Assembly: GCA_019633425.1 (NCBI GenBank)
Contig: WSUB01000049.1
Location: forward strand, 1-64,000
Direction of reading: 5' to 3'
Origin: Tulasnella sp. 424
Lineage: Eukaryota; Basidiomycota; Agaricomycetes; Cantharellales; Tulasnellaceae
DNA length: 64,000 nt
Of the stretch, positions 1 through 12,012 are shown in pieces. A program made the position numbers and the translations under genes. Numbering within the stretch: the first letter of the stretch is position 1; every line of letters begins with the position of its first letter. The notes below the pieces were generated by a model. The model did no database searches and had not been told where the DNA came from. It saw only the letters and a list, made by a program, of their open reading frames with translations.

Positions 1-1
1 G

Positions 2-435
2 GACCTCCGCCAGTACATCGCCACGTTATGCCATCAGTACCTCGTTCTTCGTACGATGCTAGTCCGGCCCGTCCTTCGGGAAGAGGCTAGAGCAATTCGG
101 GCGGAATTGCGGCCGAGGCTGTGCAGCTTGGAGAGGCGGGCTCGGGAGCGTCGCGGTCTTGCGCCGTTGTCTTCAGTCGAGGCAGAACCAGTGGGGCAGC
201 AGGAGGAGGAGGTGGTGGTAGAAGAGCAAGCGGAGGAGGAGGAAGATCTTGAAATTGAGCCCTCCACGGAGGACCAAGACGTTGGTGGGTATTTCACCAT
301 TCATACTCTGACATCCTCAGGTATCAATACTGACTTTCCTTCTCATCAGGCAATGTTGAGGACGAGTCCCGGCGCCCTTTTCGACTCCTGATACCGACTT
401 CCGTCATCCGCCACATTTCAACCAACATCCACTAA
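2..435 (+). CDS. C-terminal part of an unidentified acidic protein (5' cut by window)
   Basis: The frame is open from the first bases of the window, so the gene begins upstream. It encodes an Arg/Leu-rich stretch, then a strongly acidic Glu-rich run. A 65-70 bp intron starts GTGGGT near 287 and ends TCATCAG just before 352. Splicing it gives a tail reading RRPFRLLIPTSVIRHISTNIH and a stop at 433-435; reading through instead gives a different short tail. No domain is recognised, and the acidic and charged composition gives no function. The strand is well supported by the long open frame and the good splice signals; the product is unknown. Confidence 0.5.
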
Positions 436-661
436 GTCCGCCTCGCCCTTCCAACTCGACTCACCCAATCCAAGACGGAATTCAACGAAGCTAAACCGAA
501 CAACGGAGCAACACCATCCCCACCTCTCACAAGAATACCATTAGCCCGGCTCTCCGGGCGATGGGAACATCCAGTCGGTATGTCATTTTTTCTTTCGCCT
601 GATCGAAGCCTCCAGTACAGCGTTCCAGAGCGTAACACGTAGCGGCGAGCGCGGATGATGA

Positions 662-859
662 AGAGTCCGAGGGACGGAGGGAAGAAATCCTCCTCACCCC
701 TCAAGGACTCCATCGATCCGCACTTGCGATCGGTTACGGCGCATTCTGAAGTCGCTGAGTGTAGATGAGGCGCTTCGGACGTCCTTCCCTACTTTGGGGA
801 AGGCTTTCGAAACGACCTTGGCGCGCGTTCGTCCGTTGGCTATTCGTAAATGCGAGTAG
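662..859 (+). other. Possible exon, open frame with protein-like composition
   Basis: A plus-strand frame is open from just after two TGA codons (656-661) to TAG at 857-859. It reads in part LRRILKSLSVDEALRTSF, which looks like ordinary protein rather than random translation, but it has no ATG and no recognised family. It could be a further exon of the gene ending at 435 if that gene is spliced differently, or a relic. The rest of 436-1375 holds nothing I can support. Confidence 0.2.
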
Positions 860-1375
860 GATGGACGGACGTCCCCTGCCATGTGTAGCGGGGATAACCC
901 CCATGGTATGGTGAGATCAGGCGGGCTGGGATGTTCTTTTCTTGTGAGCTAGGTAAGTTTTGGTCGTTTGCTCTTTTGGTCTGGAATGGCCTTCGTTTAG
1001 GTTCCTGCTTTTGGATTGGGAGATGAACAGTGGGTAGGGCCTGTCTGGCTGGGGATGTACTGTTTGAATCGGGTCGGGGAGCCTTGGTTATAGAAGTCGA
1101 TGCCACTTTCGTTTGGTGTGCTATAGTGTACTTTTAAGAGCTGTACAAGTTTCCTCTGTGTATTCTATCTTATTTCTTCCGCATTGTGTTGGGATCGTTG
1201 TCCGTGGATACGCTGTATTTGTAGGATGCGCGAAGATGATTGGGTGTTTACCATTAGACGTCTGACCCCTGACCATCTCAAAATCGTTACCCTCGATAAA
1301 CAAGAAGTCTGAAGCTGTAGAAAGCCCTCTTCAGTAGCTACTCAGAAGTGTCTCTCATCTAGGAACGCCAGGGCC

Positions 1376-2111
1376 AACGGTCCTCGATCTCAGCTCCTCG
1401 GATCGATACAGGTCTGAATCCGGGTGATGGACAACCCCCAAACTCCGTGCACCGCCACCAACGGACCTTGTCTTGCGCACTGAACACCGCCGAGCTTGTT
1501 TCTTTGATTACTTTTTTTTTCTGGATGCCGAGAAGTGTTGATTAGACCGAATGTTTTCGAATGAGCGCCCCTTCACTGTGTGCCCATAGTATACATGCCA
1601 AGACAATCCATCTCCATTCCTTCCATATCTATGTATAGCTAGCTATCAAGAGAAACGAAATAAGACAAAGATCTCGCGTGCCAAGAAAAGGACGTATACA
1701 CGTGATGGACGGAACGAGCAGGGGAACAAAGATTTTATAGAAAAAATCCACGTGGAGAGCAAACCCTTCAGCATTAACTCGGAAGCTGTAGCAGTAACGA
1801 AAGGGACTACGAAGTCAAAACAGTGCAGCAAAAGGAAGGAGGGGAAATGGGCCTGAGGAGGAAGAGGGCCATCATGGAATGTGAAAGAAGTCTAGGGACG
1901 CGAAGAGGAGGCGGACTTGGCCACCTTCACCCGTCTCACGATCCTTTCCGGTTCATAAAACAGAATATACCAGTGAATAACCAAAGAAAAAGCAAGCGTC
2001 ACTCGATGGCACGATACCGAAATGGAATTTCGCCCTCAGCACTACAATGGAACGTCTCATTGCGGCACCATTCGACTTCAATCAGGCCATGACAATGTTC
2101 CTGAAGTCATC
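1376..2111 (-). pseudogene. Truncated array unit with F-box exon-2 3' fragment
   Basis: This block matches 11400-12125 and related segments: 5' flank, 3' flank, then the last part of F-box exon 2 antisense at about 2000-2111. Homology stops abruptly after TTCCTGAAGTC at 2111, where intact copies continue into the rest of exon 2 and exon 1. It is a dead 3' fragment. It shows the array once extended further left and was broken by a rearrangement joined to unrelated DNA. Confidence 0.7.
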
Positions 2112-4421
2112 GACAGAGAAATCATCATGGCCATAACCTTGACGCTCTAAACTATCAGAACTCCAGCTATATAGGGTGCTGCGCTCTCAACCATTCTGGC
2201 TCCAATCCCTACCCATATTCCCATCGCCGTGTTGTTATTATTCCTCCGTACCCAAACTAATCTCGTGCTCCAGACTCTAATCTTTATCTCAAAGCGAGGA
2301 AGACAAAGCAGTGTAGCTAAGATTCGACGACATGGCCTTTTCATAAAATGCATGTTTATTACAGATACGGAAATCAGACGCAAAATAAAGATAAGTCTCC
2401 AATAGTACTGAATCAGTCGGCGCCCCTCTCCACACCTGCTTTAGAACCACGAGGGCAAGGGCTTGGGTTTCTGAGACGTGCGCCCGCCAGAGTCATTAGA
2501 TCCACCGCCTTACGACCAAAACGTTCTTAATGCGATTTCCTCTCCTGTCTCCCTGCCGTTGCTTCCGACGACATTTTCATAATCGTCGGTAGAGGCCGAG
2601 TGCGCATCGTGCGAGAATGCCGTGAGCGACGTGCCCAATGCCGGAGGGCGTCGTGCCCAAACTATCCGCGTGCTGACAGCAGTCTCCCCAAAGAACGACG
2701 TTTCACTATTTTGGGAGCTGGAACAGGCGGTCCTCCGCAAATGCAGCATCATCCGTGCTACCATTGCAGTTATCATCGCCCATATGAAGCTACGTGGAGG
2801 TAACGAGTAAGGATTGGTCAAGTGCCTAGAGCATTGCATATTCAAGTCACTCACAAACCGCCGAGAAATGTGACAGAATCAGGTAAAGTCGCCCAAACAA
2901 AAAGATTGAACCCCCGGAGCGCTATAAGTGAAGCTGGTAAGCTTCCGAAATGAATAGATGTAGGAAGCAATCGAACTGATTATGACCTGTTATGGCAAAA
3001 TGAGGAAGGTGAGTCCTTGGCCGAGCTAATGTTGTTCAGCGCGCTCGTGGAGCACTCACTGTGTTATATATTAGCTGGCCATAGAAGAGGCTCGCCACAA
3101 GAGGGTTCTGGAGCTGATTGGAGGTGCGGTGTTCAATAAGTTTGATTATCGTCAATACAAACACGACCGTCTCGCTAAATAGCTAGAGTACATATCTAGG
3201 TCAGTTCTCAGGTGGAGTGTACTGGAGTCGCAGCACGTACCGCGAAGGACCATTCGAAAGACATTATCTTCGGCCGTTGATCAGCAACACAAGTCTTGGC
3301 GAACGCATCGTAGTATATATGCGCTAGAGAGAATATTATCAATGGCATCATTAACAAGCCTCGAAGTAAAGTTATAAGGCCTGTGACGAACGGGTTAATT
3401 CGATGGCAATCGCAAGACCTACCGCCGTATGAGCGGTGTATGTCACGAAGTAGAGGGCATAGGTCCCGATCACGATACTCCGACGTCCGCCCCAGAGGGC
3501 ATGCACCCTCCAGATAAGTAGTACTTCAGCAATCTCGTTAGCTCAGGCAAAAACTTGATGTCATGACAATGACGTACGATCCCAGGTTGCAAAACCCAAG
3601 GTTCCCACACCGGCTATCGACATTAGCACCCATCTACAACTGAGACAATTGCGTTGACGATAGACATTCACCGCCGGTAACTGATTTTTCTTACGCCTAG
3701 GCGCATAGAATGCAGGCTCTGTTAGTTACCTGTCGAAAGCACTCAGAGCATAAACGCACTATATCTGACATGACTACCAACCGGCTCTGAACTGTTGTGA
3801 AAACGTCGTCCTCAGTCGGACAACTCTTGGTGTCGGGTTTAAATACACACAGTAGACGGCGACGGCCAGAGCAAGGGGAGTAACGTATCGATTCTATGGA
3901 GGTAGAGACGCACTATCAGTCCTCCGGCTCACGGATGGTTGCACCAAGGGAGGTTGAAAACGTATCATACCACCAGAAACAAAACCTTGACCAGTGACCT
4001 CGGCGCCGTCCACAGAAATTCAATTTCGTCGCCAAGGGTGCAGAGATGATCCCAAACAAGGAGAGTGCACCCCGCCACTGAAAAAGCATGGTCAGTGAGG
4101 GACTCTGCGGTTGCGGTTAGACGAAGTAAATATTCTGTCGGTTACACTCAACTGGTCAAGTATCGTGTAGCGTCAGCATGCAGGACCATGCGATGTGCAT
4201 CAGCGAGGCCATAGGTGTGCTCTGCCATCTGGATGGTGGTGGGGTGAGAGTGAGGGGTAGGGGTAGGGGAGAGGACAAAAGGAGGACTTGAACACCGACC
4301 CCCCCTGGGTGGTGGTGTTGCCGCGGATGGCAAACGAAGCGAAGGATATTTCGATCTCCTTCGAACAGTTCGATGTTTTGGACAACCTGATTGGCCAGTA
4401 GGGCGTGGAATCTTGTTCTTT
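2112..4421. other. Non-array block with no supported gene
   Basis: This 2.3 kb replaces the F-box gene expected between the truncated unit and the next unit, whose homology resumes around 4422 in the 3' flank. Minus-strand frames at 2147-2383 contain a hydrophobic stretch with VESAAPYIAGV, vaguely like fungal multi-pass membrane proteins, but it is short and isolated. The AT-richer 2.9-4.1 kb part has only short frames. Origin unknown. Confidence 0.4.
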
Positions 4422-4789
4422 CTATTTCTATGTAGAAGTAGTTATCAAGAGAAACTAAAGAAGATCTCGCGTGCCAAGAAAAGGTGGCAGCCACATCTCC
4501 ACATGATTGACGGAAAGAGCGGGGGAACAAATATTCTATTAAAATCCATGTGGAGAGCAAACCTTTTAGCATTAACTGTAGCAGTAATACATGAGAGGGA
4601 CTGCTAACAAAAAGTGCAGCAAAAGGAAGGAGGTGAAATAGGCCTGAGGAGGAAGAGGGCCATCATCGAATGCGAAAGAAGTCTAGGGACGCGAAGAGGA
4701 CGCGGACTTGGCCACCTTCACCCATCTCATGATCCTTTCCAGTTCATAAAACAGAATATACCAGTGAATAACCAAAGGAAAATCAAGCG

Positions 4790-7017
4790 TCACTCGATGG
4801 CACGATACCGAAATGGAATTTCGCCCTCAGCACTACAATGGAACGTCTCATTGCGGCACCATTCGACCTCAATCAGGCCATGACAATGTTCCTGAAGTCT
4901 CCGAACAAAATGCTCGAAATTCTCTGGACAGTATAGGGGGGTATCGTTCTGCGACTGCTGAGTCGCGTTGAGGACAGTGGTGGTGTCCTTCTCCTTCCTG
5001 CTGACTGGGCCCAGCATCTTGAGGCGACGAAGGGAGCTAGCAGCCGGAAGTATTTCGAGTAGCTAGGAAGATTAGAAAATTGTGGTTTGAATATTATCGA
5101 GACCGTCGAAAGATGGTGGTGGGATGCAGAGGAAAAGGGGGGAGGAGACTTACGAGGCTGTCGGACACCGCATGACAAGACGAAATACAAAGCCGCTCGA
5201 TGCTAGGCAAATACCGAGCGACGAGCTGCATATATCTCGCAACGGTCTCATCGTTACCCGAACATCCAAACTGAATCGTAAAATCCGTGATCTCACAAGC
5301 GGAACGCGTCAAATCCTTGAAGAGGTTCTCGGCGACGCGTAGGCTATAGCTCCTGTAAATTCAAGAATCATCCAACAGCTCCAGTGTCTCGATCGGACGC
5401 CCTGGAAAAATCTCTGATGCTTCGAAAAGGGGAGCTTTCAGCGACCTTAGCTGCTGCACATCGGTGCTTGGAACCCCACGTGACCCCCCGCTCGAAGAAG
5501 CTCCAGATGCTGGTCAGGTAAATCGAATATCTTCCGATATTTACAGCGAGCTTTTCGAGATTCTTGAGACAGTCCAGTACCACTATCGTTTTGAAACTGA
5601 TCTGGTCCGTAAAATGCACGTCTCGCAGCTGGTTGATCGTTCCCTTTGAATATGGTCCTTGCGGTGTTGAGGACTTCCTCGGAAGTGGTGACCTTCTCGG
5701 GTGGATGTTGGGTCTCTGCCTTCACCATGGACCAACGCGACTTGCGCTTTGTCGGCTGCTTGTCGCGGACAACGTGTTGGACGCTGGTACGTTGGGCAAG
5801 AGGGAGCCGTGGTAGCTTAGCACGAATGGAAGGCTTGGTTGGGTGGTATATACCGTGCAAACAGTCAATCCTCAAAGGCGACAAAGCACGGTCCCGACTA
5901 ATCGGGGAATCGCTACTACAAGTAGCAACGAAGAGCGAAAAACAAGTAAGCAGAAGTGGGTCTACGGTGTCAAAGGCGATTGGGAAGTAAGAGGGGGGAG
6001 GGTCAAGACAGAATACCTTTAGCTAAACCATAAGACGTGTCGAGTATTGAGTACGTAACAAATGGGGAAACGAAAAGTTTCGGACGAAGATTGTCAACCG
6101 GATTGGAGTCCGGCCGCTAGTGGTTTGCACGTTCAGGCGTTGTTTTGAATTGGGGTACGGTATGGTAGGGAGGGGAGTCGCCGAAGGGGGTAGGTGAGCC
6201 ACCTGTTATGCTCTTGATGTCGGGCGGTGGTGATCACTGGTCATAAGTCGGGGTCGAGGTAGCAGAGATGTGCGGTAACAGATATCAAAATTTCCCCCTT
6301 GGCACTGTAACTACGACTCGGATCACAATGGGATCGGCACGACCGACGGCTGTTGTGCCGATGGGAAGGTGGGGAGGCGGTCAACTTCCGCGAGTATCTT
6401 CCTGTCGGTGCTGGAGTTTCCCCCCCTCCAGTTTGTGTCCCAGTCGCGATGGGTGGTGGTTAAGTTGCCTGTATGGAGGAGGACCTCACAGTACCGGAGG
6501 TGGCGAGGGAATGGTCCACCAATGGAAGGAGGTCAGGTCGTCCGACTAATGTGCGGAGGAGCAGGTGGCTTCTGCGGGGGTTTAGCCTATCCTGCTCGTA
6601 ACCGCGAAACACTCGGACGTGGCGATAGAGAACAGGTTCGATAAGATCCCGGAAGTGTCGGCAAGTCTTGACCAAACACACTGTGCTCCACTCGTCCAAA
6701 AGATCGACGACCATGAGGATGATATCGTACGGAAGCAACAGGATTTCTGGTGTCTCCTGACGTTGGGGTGTTGGAGGTTCTTTCGCAACCAGTTTCGATC
6801 GAACCGCCAGAAGAGAAGCGGTCTGACAAGAGAAATAGGAGCGGACTCTTTTGAGTTGGGGGGTCCTCTGAAAATAGAAGGGCGTGTTAGTTATTCGAAA
6901 TCCCTGAAGCTGGTTATCTCGCACCATGATGTTCAAGCAGGTGTTCGTGGCAGAGCCAGGGATGGACAACCGCCAAGTTTCACGCACCACCACCAGTGAG
7001 CTCCGTACACTGGACAT
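4790..7017 (-). pseudogene. F-box gene copy, broken by frameshifts and an insertion
   Basis: On the minus strand the 5' part lies at 7017-6530. It includes the N-terminal peptide with FYFQRTPQLK, the F-box core LLPYDIILMVVDLLDEWST and CRHFRDLIEPVLYRH. The remainder of exon 1 lies at 5833-5150, and exon 2 at about 5062-4790 ends FRYRAIE. Between the halves sits a 687 bp insertion. Exon 1 also has frameshifts: after the segment matching PTSEEVL the frame changes, then changes again toward DFTIQFG. The donor and acceptor of the single intron are still recognisable. No continuous product is possible. Confidence 0.8.
5834..6520. mobile_element. 687-bp insertion in F-box pseudogene with 9-bp direct repeats
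   Basis: The left flank ends with AATGGAAGG at 5825-5833 and the right flank begins with the same nonamer at 6521-6529. Intact copies (for example near 10490 and 13096) have it once at the same place, as expected for a target-site duplication. No coding sequence and no clear terminal inverted repeats were seen; the ends read CTTGGTTGGG and ATGGTCCACC. A 9-bp duplication is typical of Mutator-like elements, so a small non-autonomous element is possible but unproven. Confidence 0.45.
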
Positions 7018-7352
7018 GAATCTCTAGAAGCCAAACCTCGCAGATAGCCCTTAACAGCGACTTCTATGAAGCTATTTTGTGCGAAAAGAAAAGTTAGCAG
7101 CCATTCATGGTTGCAGGGGAGGAAAGATCCTATCATCCTATGAAAACCCTACGTGAAAAACAAGCCCTTGTTAACTCTAAAGTGATCACGGTAATACCCA
7201 AGAGGATGACGAAAAAGGCGTAAATAAAGGAAGGGAGAAGAGCCAGATGACGAAGAGGAGCATCCGGGACAAGCCGGGCCAGAGAAATAGGTGGAAGCCA
7301 AGAGTAGGCGAACTTAGAGCCGTCCATCCGTCGTTAATGAGTGAGCCGCCGA

Positions 7353-8720
7353 CTACCTGCTCCCCGGTTCATCAAATAAACCCTTCCAGATCGAGGAGTG
7401 TCGCTGGAGAGTATGATACCTAAGCCCTTCACTCTCCAATTGGAACGTCTCACAACGGCACCACTCGACCTCGACTAGGTCGCGACAATGCTCCTTCAGT
7501 CTCCGAGTAAAGTGCCCGAAATCCTCTGAAAAAATATGGCGGGGAACCGTCAGGCGACTGCCGTGTCTGGTCGAGGACAGTGGCAAACTTCTTCCTTCCT
7601 GCTGACCACTCCAACCAACTTGAGGCGGCGAAGGGAGCCAAACCCCGGAAGGTACTTCAAGAAACATATGCCTAAATATAATTTCAAAGAGAATCGAAAC
7701 TCTTCTTGAGTTATTCGACCCTACTGGGAATCTCGACGAGGATTGAAATGGGGGGGCTTACAAGGCTGTCCGACGTGGTGAAATGCAAAGCCGCTCCATC
7801 CTAGGTAAATACTGGACGATGAGCTGAAAGTTAATTTTAATGGTCTCATCATTCCGCGGACGTGAGATCTGTGATCTCACTGGTGGAGCGCATCAGATCC
7901 CTATATGTCAATGGGTCCCCGGCTCGACCTTGGTCGTAGCTCCTGTTCTAATAGCCCAGCAGTTCCCTGGAATAATGTCCGCCGCTTCGGAAAGGGTAGC
8001 CTTCAGCGACCTAAGCTCCGGTACCTGGAACCGCACTCCGGCTTCCCCTTTAAGAAGCTCCAGATGCTTCGACCCCGATTAGGTTAGGAGAGCAGGGATT
8101 AAAGATGGAGAGGTTCCTCTGACAGCTAAGGAGAGCCTCTCGATATTCTTGAGAGACTCCAAACCTCTCCTGTACTTTGAATGATCTCGTCCGTAAAATT
8201 CAAAATCTCGTATGTTGACGTCCCGCTGAATTATGGTCTTTGCGGCTTTTCGAAGATGGAGGCCATCCTGAGTGGTTGTTGGATCCCTGTCGCTCCGAAC
8301 CAACGCCACTTGGGCTTGGTCGGCTGCTCGTCGTGAACAACGCGTTGTACGTCAGGGACGAGGGGACCGTTAAGCACGAACGAAATGAGGTCAGGCCGTT
8401 CTGCCAATGCACGGTGGAGCAATTGGGGTTCTGAAGCTGCCTCCGGATAACTGCGAAAGAACCAGATATGACGGCACCCGGTTCGATAAGACTTTGGGGA
8501 TCTCGGCAGGTCTGACCCATACACGCGATACTCCGCTCATCCAAAAGATTCGATGATAACGAGGATGAGCTGGTAAGGGACTTCCCCCCGGATTTTTTAT
8601 GCTTTCTGATGCTTTGAAGCCAATTTCCGCCGAACCGGGGATAGAGTAGTAGCCGGGGTGTAGGAAAGGACCGGCCCTGAGTTGTTGGTTGCTCTGAGAA
8701 TGGAAGGGCATGTGGGTTAT
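7353..8720 (-). pseudogene. Heavily degraded F-box gene copy
   Basis: Exon 2 is recognisable at about 7667-7410, with SEDFGHFTRRLKEHCRD and EVEWCRCETF matching intact copies. Exon 1 survives as pieces between 8720 and 7750: an N-terminal MPFHSQSNQQLRAGP, a shortened F-box with CRDPQSLIEP, and fragments such as ESLKNIERLSLAV, all in different frames. Large internal deletions remove much of the leucine-rich middle. It is more diverged than the copy at 4.8-7.0 kb and cannot give a functional protein. Confidence 0.75.
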
Positions 8721-9370
8721 TCGAAAGCGCCCGATGGAAGCTGGTGATTGATGGAGTCATTCTTTGGGAGAGGTCCTGATGGACAACGTCCCAGTCCCTC
8801 GGATACAGGTCCGGGTGATGGACAACCCCCAAACTCCGCGTACCGCCGCCAACAGACCTTGCTTTGCACAGTGAACACCGCCGAGCTTGTTTTTTCATTC
8901 ATTTTGTTTTCGGATGCCGAGAGGCGCTGATCAGACCGGACGAGCTCGAGCGCCCTTCCACGGTCGATATAGCATATCTCAAGACAATCCATCTCCATTC
9001 CTTCCACATCTATCTATGAATAGTTATCAAGAGACACGAAAAGAAGACAGAGATCTTGCGTGCCAAGAAAAGGTGGCAGCCACGTATACACGTGATTGAC
9101 GGAAAGAGCTGGGGAACAAAGATTCTATTAAAAATCCATGGGGAGAGCAAACCTCTTCAGCATCAACTCGGAAGCTGTATCAGCAATACATGAGAGAGAC
9201 TAGGAAAACGAAGTGCAGCAAAACGAAAGATGAGAAATGGGCGTGAGGAGGAAGCGGACCATCGTGGAATGTGAACCAAGCATAGGGACGCGGGACTTGA
9301 CCACCTTCACCCATCTCACGAGTAAACCGCCAGTCGTCTCCTTTCCAGTTCATAAAACAGAATTTACAAG

Positions 9371-10902
9371 TCAATGAGAAAAGCAAAAGCGGGCCCATCG
9401 CTCGACGGCACGATACCGAAATGCAATCTCGCCCTCAACACTACAATGGAAGGTCTCACTGTGGCACCATTCGACCTCAATCAGGCCCTGACAGTGTTCC
9501 CGAAGTCTCCGAACAAAATGCCCAAAATCTTCTGGACAATATAGGGGGATATCATCCTGCAACTGCTGGGTCTCGTGGAGGACAGTGATGGTGTCCCTGC
9601 TGACCGGGCCTATCATCTTGAGGTGACGAAGGGAGCTAAGAGCCGGAAGTATTTCGAGTAGCTAGAAGGATTAGGTTAAATATCAAAATTATGGTTAGAG
9701 TACTGTCGAAAGAGCCGAAAGATGGTGGTGGGGAGGATCACGATGCAGAGGGGGGAAAAGAAAGGGAGGGAGAGACTTACTAGGCTGTCGGACACCGCAT
9801 GACGAGACTCAACACAAAGCTGCTCGATACTAGGCAAATATCGAGCAACGAGCTGCAGATATCTCTCAATGGTCTCGTCGTTACCCGAATATCCAAACCG
9901 AATCGTGAAATCCGTGATCTCACAAGCGGAACGCGTCAAATCCTTGAAGAGGTTCTCGGCAACGCCTCCGCTATAGCTCCTGCTCGTCCAATTGTAAGAA
10001 TCATCTAACAGCTCCAGCGTCTCGATTGGACGCCCTGGGACAATCTTTGATGCTTCCAAAAGGGGAGCTTTCAGCGACCTCAGCTCCTGCACATCGGTGC
10101 TTGGAAACCACACGGAGCCCCCCGCTCGAAGAAGCTCCAGATGCTTCAATCTCGGTTGGTTCCGAAGAGCGTAGACCAGGTAAATCGAATATCCTTCGAG
10201 ATTTAAAGCGAGCTTTTCGAGGTTCTTGAGATACTCCAGTACCAGTATCGTGCTGAAATCGATCCGGTCCGTAAAATGCACGTCTCGCAGGTTGATCATT
10301 CCGCGGAATATGGCATTTGCGGTTTTGAGGACTTGAACCTCCTGGAAGGTGGGGAGCTTCTCGGGTGGATTTTCGGTCTCGGCCTTCGCCTTGAACCAGC
10401 GCGACTTGGGCTTGGTCGGCTGCTCGTCGCGGGCAACGCGTTTGAGGACTGGTGTTTCGGGCTTGAAGGGACCATGGTAGCTAAGCACGAATGGAAGGAG
10501 GTCGGGTCGGTTCACTAATGTGCGGTGGAGCAGGTGGCCTTTGAAGCGGCCTAACGTCTCCTCCTCGTGAGTGCGAAACACTTGGATGTGGCGGTAGAGG
10601 GTAGGTTCGATAAGATCCCGGAAGTGCCGGCAAGTCTGAACCCAACGCGCCGTGCTCCGCTCGTCCAAGAATTCGACGACGATGAGAATGATGTCGTACG
10701 GAAGCAACGTGAATTTCTGTGTCTCCTGACGTTGGGGTGTTGGAGATTCTTTCGCAGCCGGTTTCGATCGAACCGCCAATGGAGAAGCGGTCTGACGAGA
10801 GAAATAGGAGCGGACTGCTTTGAGTTGTGGGGTTCTCTGAAAATAGAAGGGTGTGTTGGTTATTCGAAATGCCTGATCATAAAACTGGTTATCTCGCACC
10901 AT
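9371..10902 (-). CDS. F-box protein with leucine-rich C-terminal region, copy 1
   Basis: F-box proteins usually act as substrate receptors of SCF ubiquitin ligases; that role is inferred from the family. Exon 1 (10902-9781) starts MVRDNQFYDQ. It has an F-box, LLPYDIILIVVEFLDERST followed by VQTCRHFRDLIEPTLYRH, then a region with LKHLELL, LRSLKAPLL and IETLELL like degenerate leucine-rich repeats. The donor is GTAAGT after SDSL; the intron (9780-9662) ends TTCTAG, phase 0. Exon 2 (9661-9371) reads LLEILPALSSLRHLKMIGP and on. The normal stop after RAVE is changed TGA to CGA, adding nine residues (RWARFCFSH). The frame is open upstream of 10902, so a longer N-terminus or a second start (near 10860) is possible. 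Confidence 0.75.
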
Positions 10903-11069
10903 GACGCTCAGGTAGGTGTTCGTTGGCGGAGGTGCCAGGGATGGACAACCACCAAGTTCCACGCACCGTACACTTTCTAGATGACAACCCTTGCAGATAG
11001 CCCTGAACAGCAACTTCCATGAAGCCATTTTGCGCGACAAGAAAAGGTAGCAGCCACACACGGGTGCCA

Positions 11070-11350
11070 GCTGCTTCAACCATGGTTGGGCTTGGGGAGC
11101 AGGGTGGGTCTTGGGTGGGTCTAAAGTCTGCCTCCGAGTAACAGCGAAAGACCCGGATATGGCTGTAGAGGCTCGGTTCGATAAGATTCTGGAAATCAAG
11201 GCAGGTCTGAACGATACACGCGATGCTCCGCTCATCCAAAGATTCCCAAACCGCGAATAGAATAGCCGGGGTATAGGAAAAGACCGGCGCCGAGCTATAG
11301 TTTGCTCTTGAAAATATTCAAAAGGGTGTGCGGGCTATTCGAAAGCACCC
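11070..11350 (-). pseudogene. F-box 5' relic upstream of copy 1
   Basis: Minus-strand translation gives LDERSIACIVQTCLDFQNL followed by IEPSLYSHIRVFRCYSEAD, a clear copy of the F-box second half. It is preceded by a shrunken N-terminal part and followed directly by the 5' flank of the next gene. Equivalent relics precede the other intact genes, so each unit is a fusion of one whole gene and one 5' stump. Confidence 0.6.
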
Positions 11351-12012
11351 GATGAAAGCTGGTGACATGATGGAGTCGTTCGTTTGGGAGAGGTCCTAAT
11401 GGACAACCTCCCAGCTCCTCGGATAGAGGTCCGGGTGATGCACAACCACCCCAAACTCCGCGCACTGCCACCAACGGACCTTGCCTTGCACACTGAACAC
11501 CGCCGAGCTTTTTTTTTTAATTACTTTTTTCTTTCCTGGATGCCGAGAAGTGCTGATCAGACCGAATGTTTCCGAATGAGCACCCCTCCACTGTGTGCCC
11601 ATAGTATACATGCCAAGACAATCCATCTCCATTCCTTCCATATCTATGTATAGCTAGTTATTAAGAGAAACGAAAGAAGACAAAGATGTCGCGTGCCAAG
11701 AAAAGGACGTATACACGCGATTGACGGAACGAGCAGGGGAACAAAGATTTTATAAAAAATCCATGTGGAGAGCAAACCCTTCAGCATTAACTCGGAAGCT
11801 GTAGCAGTAATACACTAGAGGGACTACGAAGTAAAACAGTGCAGCAAAAGGAAGGAGGGGAAATGGGCATGAGGAGGAAGAGGACTATCGTGGAATGTGA
11901 AAGAAGTCTAGGGATGCGAAGAGGAGGCGGACTTGGCCACCTTCATGCACCTCACGATCCTTTCCAGTTCATAAATAGAATATAACAGTCAATAATAAGA
12001 AAAAAGCGAGCG

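Noticed and set aside
4156..4572. 138-codon minus-strand frame with repeated Pro/Ser/His content
   Set aside because: Its 5' part is array 3'-flank sequence that is non-coding in every other unit.
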